Below, piece by piece: positions 5,298 through 10,352 of a stretch of DNA of 10,352 nucleotides (within the stretch, counting starts at the first letter, position 1; each line of letters begins with the position of its first letter). Source of the DNA: Oligoflexaceae bacterium (GTDB taxonomy: Bacteria > Bdellovibrionota_B > Oligoflexia > Oligoflexales > Oligoflexaceae); NCBI GenBank assembly GCA_947474445.1, contig CANJJY010000136.1:1-10352 (forward strand), in the 5' to 3' direction. Under the pieces are notes generated by a model. The model was not told the DNA's origin. It did no database searches and saw only the letters and a list, made by a program, of their open reading frames with translations. A program made the position numbers and the translations under genes.

Positions 5298-7439
5298 TTA
5301 AGTTGTCGGCTGGGTCGACGCACCCAAAGCTCCCATACCTTCACAGGCAGCGATGGCCGCTTTGCCGACGGCAACGAGGCCCAAAATATAATTGCTCTGC
5401 GCGGGATCGTTGCTGAAGAAAATCCCGCTTTCAATGAGACTGTGCCTGATAATAGGGGGGAATTGACGCTGCATCTCATCGGCCATTTGTGTCAGACTCG
5501 ACCACCCTTTGCTCTGAGCTTCCAAGACGGTGACCGATTGCCAAAGACTCGGCTTCGCAGGATTCACATGTTTACGCAGCCCCCGCGCGATGTGGCCCAT
5601 CGTCATCCGACAATTCACCTCGCCGAGGACCCGCAGATACCAGCGACCCTTCCACTCATAGATCATCGTGTCGATGCCGGCCGCATAGCGATAACCATGG
5701 TCCGCGAGCTTTTGACGAATAGCACCGGCGACTCGTAAGAGCTGCTCATAGCCAGCGACCGTGCTTCGTTTCGTTTCAAAGAGAAAGGCTCGCTGTTCCG
5801 GGGTGAGAGCGTAGGTGAGCGTCTGAAGCGAATGCCCCTTATACTGCCCTTTCGCGTTGGTATAAAACACAAAGCTGCTGAGCTGGGTATTCTCCTCCGA
5901 CCAAACCACAGAAAGATCCGTGACGCGCTTGAGCCAAGGTTCAATTAACACGGCGCCGTAGAGTTCAAGCTGTCGCTCGATCCAACCGATCTGGGCTTCG
6001 CTGAGATCCTGACCTGGATAGGCGCGCAGCATCCCTGAACCCGCGAAACCGTAGGGACTCTTGATGACAGCGGGAGTCCCGAAAGCTGCATGCAACCGGC
6101 CAATCGCCACGAGAATATCGGTGAGATCAGAGAGCAAGGCCCCATCCGCTTCGCGTGGGCCCCAGAGCGATTCGTCATCGTCGCCCAGTTCTTGCCTGAG
6201 ATCACGCCGCAGCTGAGGGAGAGCGGACTTGCGAAAAAGTTCCATCCACGAGTTCCGCCAGAAGCCATCCTGAGAAAGATCGATCGGCAGATCGGCACCA
6301 CCGGTGTGCAGACCCTGAGCGATTTCAAGGGTTCGCGGCGTCCACCCCCAGGGATGCAAGCGTCCCCAACGGCGGTCTTTAAGGAACTTCTGCTGCTCGC
6401 GCGCCGACTCCGGCAGTGCGCAAAATTCAGGCAAATCAAAACCCAACTCGCGCATGGCGCTGCAATAGGCGACAGTCGGTGATTTCTGGGTGAGCACAAC
6501 ATCGCCCGGACGTGCGACGAACATCAGGCAGCTCATGAGATCGCCCATGACCTTACGCATACCTTGATTGGGATTATAGCCAGGACTTTCGCGCGAGAGT
6601 TCGAGTTCACAGTCGGCATTGTAAAGATAGAGGTTAGGAACTCTGCCTTTGCTCCCCGCATAAACGTATAGGTGATCGAGGTATTCTTCTGTCAAGTTTG
6701 CCCTCCGCCGAGCTTCGCGATCGAATATAAGACCTTTTGCGCGCGCTGGACTCAGAGGCAAACTGAGGCGCTGGCTGTAGGCTTGCCACTGAGTCTCTTC
6801 AGGATTCTTCCACCGTTCTAGCCACACTGCACCATGTTTCACGTGTCCGATTTCATCTTCGTATACTTTTCCTAACAGCAAGGCCGTTTCGTGATCACCA
6901 AGCTCCGCAAATGTCTGCCGATAGTACTGTGCAAAATCCAGATTTGCTTGCTCGAAGGTTAGACTCATCCCGACGACAAAATCCAGGGGATTCTGCATCG
7001 ACTTCAGACAGTCCCAGAAGAAACCATTGACGGGCACATCGCCCAGCTGAACATTCAGCTGATCCATGCGTTTCAGGTAAGCTTGAAAGTGCTCCTGTTC
7101 TTCGCGGATGGTTTGAATCAGTCCGAGGCGAAAGGCTGGCGGCGCCTCAGGGAAGCGAAGAAGTGCGAGGGCCATGATCTCCATGGCCAACAGCTCATGA
7201 TTGGCGAAGAAGTGGAGGGTGATGCCGCGACCTTCATCGGTTTCAAGTTCTCGCATGGTAGGAAAGGGCCGCCGCCTTTGTTTGGTGGCAAATCGAAGAG
7301 GGGAAGGGCGCCCGGGCTCTTGGATCGTTCCCTGCCATGGCCTGTGGTCAGACACAGACGCGATCAGGTCGGGACTGAGGAGTTTGTCCTCGAGCCTCGT
7401 TCCAAACAAGATGCTTTCGGCATAACTGCGGATGTCCAA
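5298..7439 (-). CDS. Fusion of DUF455 ferritin-like domain and ATP-grasp domain
   Basis: Numbered from the TTG at 7439 (713 residues). Residues about 60-210 match the ferritin-like DUF455 family. They offer a full di-iron ligand set: E82 (NHELLAMEI), E114 and H117 (EEQEHF), E163 (SLTFEQANLDF), E196 and H199 (DEIGH). After a linker, residues about 265-340 look like a pre-ATP-grasp domain. ATP-grasp features then follow: K460 with the glycine loop (VIKSPYGFAGSGM, 458-470), hinge E500 (LIEPWLKRVTDLSV), D590 (GIDTMIYE), and the metal-binding ExN motif E607/N609 (GEVNCRMTMGHIA). ATP-grasp enzymes join a carboxylate to an amine or thiol through an acyl-phosphate. The substrate is unknown, and DUF455 has no firmly assigned role that I know of. 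No signal peptide is seen. The TTG start is chosen for AAGGAG five bases upstream. A second TTG at 7460 overlaps the trpS stop. The gene is probably cotranscribed with trpS. Confidence 0.85.
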   Translation of the reverse strand: MDIRSYAESILFGTRLEDKLLSPDLIASVSDHRPWQGTIQEPGRPSPLRFATKQRRRPFPTMRELETDEGRGITLHFFANHELLAMEIMALALLRFPEAPPAFRLGLIQTIREEQEHFQAYLKRMDQLNVQLGDVPVNGFFWDCLKSMQNPLDFVVGMSLTFEQANLDFAQYYRQTFAELGDHETALLLGKVYEDEIGHVKHGAVWLERWKNPEETQWQAYSQRLSLPLSPARAKGLIFDREARRRANLTEEYLDHLYVYAGSKGRVPNLYLYNADCELELSRESPGYNPNQGMRKVMGDLMSCLMFVARPGDVVLTQKSPTVAYCSAMRELGFDLPEFCALPESAREQQKFLKDRRWGRLHPWGWTPRTLEIAQGLHTGGADLPIDLSQDGFWRNSWMELFRKSALPQLRRDLRQELGDDDESLWGPREADGALLSDLTDILVAIGRLHAAFGTPAVIKSPYGFAGSGMLRAYPGQDLSEAQIGWIERQLELYGAVLIEPWLKRVTDLSVVWSEENTQLSSFVFYTNAKGQYKGHSLQTLTYALTPEQRAFLFETKRSTVAGYEQLLRVAGAIRQKLADHGYRYAAGIDTMIYEWKGRWYLRVLGEVNCRMTMGHIARGLRKHVNPAKPSLWQSVTVLEAQSKGWSSLTQMADEMQRQFPPIIRHSLIESGIFFSNDPAQSNYILGLVAVGKAAIAACEGMGALGASTQPTT

Positions 7440-7444
7440 AGCAG

Positions 7445-7450
7445 CTCCTT
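7445..7450 (-). promoter_or_regulatory. Ribosome binding site supporting a TTG start
   Basis: The minus strand reads AAGGAG here, five bases before TTG 7439-7437. No ATG or GTG with a comparable site is near, and the next in-frame ATG lies about 60 codons downstream, close to where the recognisable DUF455 sequence begins. This favours 7439 over the TTG at 7460 as the start of the fusion gene. Confidence 0.55.
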
Positions 7451-7456
7451 TTGAAT

Positions 7457-8470
7457 TCAACTTTCGAAGCGAACAAAACCAACGCGATCATAGATCCGTT
7501 TGAGTGTTCGATCCGCCACGACCGCCGCTTGCTCGGCGCCGAGCCGCAGAATGCGAATCAATTCGCCACGGTCGGCGAGCAATTCACGTGTCTTCAGCTG
7601 GATCGGCAGCAATTCGCCTCTGACGATCTCGGCTGTCTCGACTTTGAGATGTCCGTACTGCTTGCCTTGATAGCGCTGCACGACGGCGTCGATGGTCTCG
7701 CCGGTAATCGCCGCCTGGATGCTGATGAGATTGCTCACACCTGGTTTTTCGTTGAAATCAAAAGTGATGTCACTGCCCGAATCGGTGACGGCGCGCTTGA
7801 ATTTCTTTTCAATCTGATCGGCGCTATCGGCGAGAAAGATTGAACCGCTTTCGTTGACAGCGCTTTTGCTCATTTTCGCCGTCGGCGTCTGTAGATCCAT
7901 AACGCGAGCGCCGACTTTAGGAATGAATGCTTCGGGGACAACAAAGGCATCTTCGCCATAAATCCCGTTCACTCGCTGGGCGACGTCGCGAGTCAGCTCA
8001 ACGTGCTGCTTTTGATCCTCTCCGACGGGGACGAGCTGCGCATCGTAAAGCAAGATATCCGCGGCCATGAGCAGCGGGTAGGTGAAAAGCCCAACGGGGA
8101 TATTCGCGCCGGTCTTCGAGCTCTTGTCCTTGAATTGCGTCATGCGATTGAGTTCGCCCATGTAGCCGTTGCAATAGAGGATCCAGGCCAGCTGCGTGTG
8201 CTGCGGCATTTGCGATTGGATAAAGAGACTGCAGGTAGCTGGATCGATCCCAGCTGCGATGTAGCTTGCAATTGCGAACCAAGTATTCTCGCGCAATTCC
8301 TCGGGCTTTTGCCTCGTGGTAATAGCGTGCTGATCGACCGCCATAAAAAAACAGGTATAATCGCTCTGGATCTTGACCCAGTTTTTGATGGCCCCTAAGT
8401 AGTTGCCAAGCGTCAGGCGATTGGTCGGTTGAATGCCGGAGAGTATCGTTTTTTTCTGCGTCACAGCCAT
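7457..8470 (-). CDS. trpS: Tryptophanyl-tRNA synthetase
   Basis: TrpRS charges tRNA-Trp with tryptophan in the cytoplasm and is a dimeric class I synthetase. Numbered from the ATG at 8470 (337 residues, normal for the bacterial enzyme), it has the HIGH-equivalent TLGNYLGA (20-27), VDQHAIT (45-51), MAADILLYDA (135-144), GEDQKQHVELTRD (150-162) and the AKMSKS loop (198-203). The N-terminal ILSGIQPT strand is also typical. An ATG three codons earlier (8479) overlaps the ribosome binding site. I therefore prefer 8470, which has AAAGGA eight bases upstream. The gene ends with TGA at 7459-7457 and is followed at once by the DUF455/ATP-grasp gene on the same strand. It is divergent from terC. No T-box sequence is visible upstream. 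All key residues are intact, so this is presumably the housekeeping copy. Confidence 0.97.
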   Translation of the reverse strand: MAVTQKKTILSGIQPTNRLTLGNYLGAIKNWVKIQSDYTCFFMAVDQHAITTRQKPEELRENTWFAIASYIAAGIDPATCSLFIQSQMPQHTQLAWILYCNGYMGELNRMTQFKDKSSKTGANIPVGLFTYPLLMAADILLYDAQLVPVGEDQKQHVELTRDVAQRVNGIYGEDAFVVPEAFIPKVGARVMDLQTPTAKMSKSAVNESGSIFLADSADQIEKKFKRAVTDSGSDITFDFNEKPGVSNLISIQAAITGETIDAVVQRYQGKQYGHLKVETAEIVRGELLPIQLKTRELLADRGELIRILRLGAEQAAVVADRTLKRIYDRVGFVRFES

Positions 8471-8478
8471 CGCTTGCA

Positions 8479-8484
8479 TCCTTT
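8479..8484 (-). promoter_or_regulatory. Ribosome binding site deciding the trpS start
   Basis: The minus strand reads AAAGGA here, eight bases before ATG 8470. The alternative ATG at 8479 abuts and overlaps this site and so could not use it. Confidence 0.6.
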
Positions 8485-8504
8485 CGCGCCCACTGCGCGT
8501 CGTG

Positions 8505-8537
8505 ATTGTAGATCCCTGTAGGATATACTGATCCTAC
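8505..8537 (-). promoter_or_regulatory. Possible trpS promoter -10 with overlapping palindrome
   Basis: Bases 8518-8524 and 8531-8537 form a perfect 7-bp inverted repeat (GTAGGAT/ATCCTAC) with a six-base spacer. On the minus strand it is followed by TACAAT (8510-8505), a good -10 match that would start a short trpS leader. The palindrome would then cover the -35 zone, as an operator might. No good -35 box is seen. It could equally be an RNA hairpin. Confidence 0.35.
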
Positions 8538-8550
8538 GCAATTTTCGCCA

Positions 8551-8580
8551 GCTTGAGCTGGGTCCGATGGCCCCTCAAGC
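8551..8580. repeat. Strong hairpin in the trpS/terC divergent region
   Basis: The outer stem GCTTGAG/CTCAAGC (8551-8557 with 8574-8580) and the inner stem 8560-8564 with 8569-8573 are separated by a two-base bulge, and the loop is four bases. The single T/G pair is a wobble on the plus strand. A run of four T follows at 8584-8587 on the plus strand, but no plus-strand gene ends here. The role is unknown. The rest of the 246-base region shows no gene. A weak plus-strand promoter (TTGCAC 8621-8626, TAGAGT 8644-8649, 17-base spacer) could serve terC. Confidence 0.45.
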
Positions 8581-8716
8581 AGCATTTTGTCCAAATGAGG
8601 ACCCTCTTTCCACAGCCTCATTGCACCGATAGGGCTTTACAGCTAGAGTAAAAAATTCCTGAGAATAGTACACATGCCAATATAGCTGCGCATTTATCGA
8701 TAAGAAAGAGGAACCT

Positions 8717-9505
8717 GTGGATCCCATGGCATTCATAGAGACGATCACACCAACACAAATTGGCTTAGTTTTCCAACTCGCTATCCTCGAAGGGCTCTTG
8801 TCCTTTGACAATGCTTTAGCCTTGGCGGCGCTGGTGTCAGACCGTCTTAAAAATCCCGAAGATCGAAAGCGAGCTCTCCTCTGGGGCATCTGGGGCGCTT
8901 ATGTCTCGCGCATCGGCATCGTCTTTATCGGCGTATGGCTCATGGAGCAGGATTGGATCAAATTCATCGCCGGCATGTACCTCATCTGGCTCGCCGTCAA
9001 CGAACTCTTCCTTAAAAAGAAGGGCGAGCATCTCGAACCTGAAAAAGAAGCGCACAGCTTTCGTTTCCCGTCGGAGGAGTATCAGCTGCACCTGATCCCA
9101 CGCGTAGGCTGGAAATCCCTGTGGAAAACTATCCTCGCTGTCGAGTTGATGGACCTCATGTTTTCGGTCGATTCGGTGGCCGTCGCTCTCGCCGTATCCG
9201 ACAAGAAATGGGTCCTCGTCACTGGTGCTATCGTCGGGATCTTGATGATGCGCGTCGCAGCCACGTATTTCATCAAGCTGATCGAACGCTTTCCTATCCT
9301 AGTCGAGACGGCCTTTGTCCTCGTCGGTATCGCAGGAGTGAAAGTCGTCGCAGAAGTAAAATCTTTGCCTATTGGCCAGCATTCCCTCCCTCTGCTCGGT
9401 TTGCACATACCGGAATGGGCGCTCTTACCCCTCATGCTATCTATTTTAGTGGGTGCGATTGTTTTAAGTTTGCTCTACCCGGAGAGATTTAAGAAAGGCA
9501 CTTAA
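8717..9505 (+). CDS. TerC family integral membrane protein
   Basis: The 262-residue protein is a multi-pass inner-membrane protein of the TerC family, whose members are linked to tellurite resistance and, for several bacterial members, to manganese export. The two family signatures are present: LEGLLSFDN (24-32) and ELMDLMFSVDS (143-153). Their acidic residues in mid-membrane (E25, D31, E143, D146, D152) are the likely metal-binding set. Hydrophobic segments fall at about 15-40, 54-76, 82-99, 136-160, 166-187, 195-212 and 233-253, with a charged cytoplasmic loop at 100-130. The start is GTG, with GAGG (8708-8711) five bases upstream. The in-frame ATG three codons later is 14 bases from the same site and less likely. 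The gene stands alone on the plus strand, divergent from trpS. The substrate metal cannot be decided from sequence. Confidence 0.92.
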   Translation: MDPMAFIETITPTQIGLVFQLAILEGLLSFDNALALAALVSDRLKNPEDRKRALLWGIWGAYVSRIGIVFIGVWLMEQDWIKFIAGMYLIWLAVNELFLKKKGEHLEPEKEAHSFRFPSEEYQLHLIPRVGWKSLWKTILAVELMDLMFSVDSVAVALAVSDKKWVLVTGAIVGILMMRVAATYFIKLIERFPILVETAFVLVGIAGVKVVAEVKSLPIGQHSLPLLGLHIPEWALLPLMLSILVGAIVLSLLYPERFKKGT

Positions 9506-9508
9506 ATA

Positions 9509-9538
9509 CTTGGGATCAGCCGCCTTTTTGATCCCAAG
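9509..9538. terminator. Perfect 10-bp hairpin between convergent genes
   Basis: CTTGGGATCA (9509-9518) pairs exactly with TGATCCCAAG (9529-9538) around a 10-base loop. It starts four bases after the terC stop and contains the stop and last few codons of the opposing gene. Its place between convergent genes suggests a shared transcription end or mRNA 3' protection. No proper T run follows on either side, so intrinsic termination is not certain. Confidence 0.5.
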
Positions 9539-10352
9539 AAAGGCTGATCATCAGCGAATCATCCTGGATGAAATCAGGCGTTGAATTGAGGTTGCCGAGG
9601 GTGCCGAGGAGGCCCCCAATCCGCACTTCAAAGCCCTCGATGAAAAGTCCCACGTCGATCCCATAGCGAAGCTTGGGTGCATTATACCAAAACAATTGAA
9701 TATCGCATTCGTAGTCGGTGCAGCTCGTTTCGCTGGTCGCGGCCTTGAGCGGGGTATTGTTTTGAATCGAAGTTTCCGTATAGTCGACCCAGGGTATCAC
9801 GCGGAAGCCTCGCAAGAGCTGGATGCTCAAATTGATGCCAAGTTCGTATTTCTGTACGCTATAGCGATAGACGGCATTTTTAAATTCGCTGCCCAAGATC
9901 GTGCTGCTACTCGAGATTTGGCCGATGGTGTGTTTAGCGTTCAGACTCTTGACGCCGAGAATCGTCGCCAGTTTAATCGTTTTGGTCAGTTTCGGGAGAG
10001 GGAGGAGAGAAATATTAAAGCCGTAGCCGCTGACGTCGAGAGTTGATTTCTGGGTATCTGTGACGTTTATAACCGCGAGATCTCCGCTCGAAGCGGGCTC
10101 GCTCACCGTTTCCGATCCCGCTGAAAAGTTTTGGTGGGTATACGAATAGAGAGCTTCGTGGTGCGCGCTCTCGACTGAAAAACCCAAACCCACCCGTTTA
10201 AGCGACATCGCTAGATGGGGCGCTATTCCGTAACCACTCAATTTGAGGTCTGATGAAGCATTGCTGTTGTTGGTGAGAGTGCCCGTGTCATCGCTCGGGA
10301 GGATCGTGGTGCTCTCATACTCGACGTTGCCGGCATAGGTAATCGTGTTGAA
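9516..10352 (-). CDS. Putative outer-membrane beta-barrel protein (5' end cut off by window)
   Basis: The frame is open from the right edge to TGA at 9518-9516, giving 278 visible residues. A TTG at 10241 is not the start, since the upstream codons continue in the same style (YAGNVEYEST, near residue 6). I do not recognise a named family. The sequence alternates short amphipathic strands with Gly, aromatic and Thr/Ser-rich turns: SGYGIAPHLAMSLKRVGLGF (39-58), VSGYGFNISLLPLPK, YELGINLSIQL, RYGIDVGLFIEGFEVRIGG, and the last strand LMISLSWDQKGG. This is the usual look of an outer-membrane barrel, with loops such as the Ser/Glu-rich stretch after YTHQNFSAGSE. Two Cys lie close together (SCTDYEC) in a probable loop and could form a disulfide. 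The final residue is not the common terminal Phe or Trp. A surface-channel or assembly role is inference only. Confidence 0.65.
   Translation of the reverse strand, partial: FNTITYAGNVEYESTTILPSDDTGTLTNNSNASSDLKLSGYGIAPHLAMSLKRVGLGFSVESAHHEALYSYTHQNFSAGSETVSEPASSGDLAVINVTDTQKSTLDVSGYGFNISLLPLPKLTKTIKLATILGVKSLNAKHTIGQISSSSTILGSEFKNAVYRYSVQKYELGINLSIQLLRGFRVIPWVDYTETSIQNNTPLKAATSETSCTDYECDIQLFWYNAPKLRYGIDVGLFIEGFEVRIGGLLGTLGNLNSTPDFIQDDSLMISLSWDQKGG

Noticed and set aside
7998..8621. A 207-codon minus-strand frame overlapping trpS in another register
   Set aside because: Most of it is an out-of-frame reading of trpS, whose motifs are intact. The protein is rich in Arg, Asp, His and Gln without domain-like character.
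8471..8716. T-box riboswitch or Trp leader peptide before trpS
   Set aside because: No sequence resembling the conserved T-box and no short frame with clustered Trp codons could be found.
10239..10241. TTG as start of the barrel gene
   Set aside because: The frame continues with similar beta-strand-like sequence to the window edge, so the true start lies outside.

Overview
The window looks like core chromosome of a Gram-negative bacterium. It holds a type IV pilus retraction ATPase, a membrane-anchored peptidoglycan glycosyltransferase, a TerC-type membrane protein, tryptophanyl-tRNA synthetase and the end of a protein that looks like an outer-membrane beta-barrel. The mix and the protein style would suit the Bdellovibrionota/Oligoflexia or a former deltaproteobacterial lineage. 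That placement is an inference with low certainty. I see no transposase, integrase, phage gene, CRISPR array, tRNA or rRNA.

Left part (1-3346). The window opens inside a pilT gene on the plus strand. It converges, with only six bases between stop codons, on a two-gene minus-strand unit. That unit is mtgA (GT51 peptidoglycan glycosyltransferase with a long Pro/Ala/Glu/Ser-rich C-terminal tail) followed by a D-amino-acid-oxidase-fold FAD oxidoreductase. The two genes share an ATGA stop/start overlap, with a strong ribosome binding site inside the end of mtgA.

Gap (3347-3703). This 357-base gap carries a long, nearly perfect inverted repeat (arms about 3455-3504 and 3577-3620) and a second shorter hairpin (3400-3430) followed on the minus strand by a run of seven T. 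No convincing gene lies here.

Central part (3704-8470), all minus strand. In transcription order: trpS, then a large protein joining a ferritin-like DUF455 domain to an ATP-grasp ligase domain, then an M17 (leucyl aminopeptidase-type) peptidase. The trpS stop nearly touches the start of the fusion gene, so these two are probably cotranscribed. The peptidase follows after 118 bases and may belong to the same transcript. The DUF455/ATP-grasp fusion is the least understood gene here and the best candidate for new biochemistry: a possible di-iron centre coupled to an ATP-dependent carboxylate ligation.

Right part (8471-10352). A 246-base divergent intergenic region with two inverted repeats separates trpS from terC on the plus strand. 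terC converges on the 3' end of a beta-barrel-like gene on the minus strand that runs off the right edge. A perfect 10-bp stem between them overlaps the last codons of the barrel gene.
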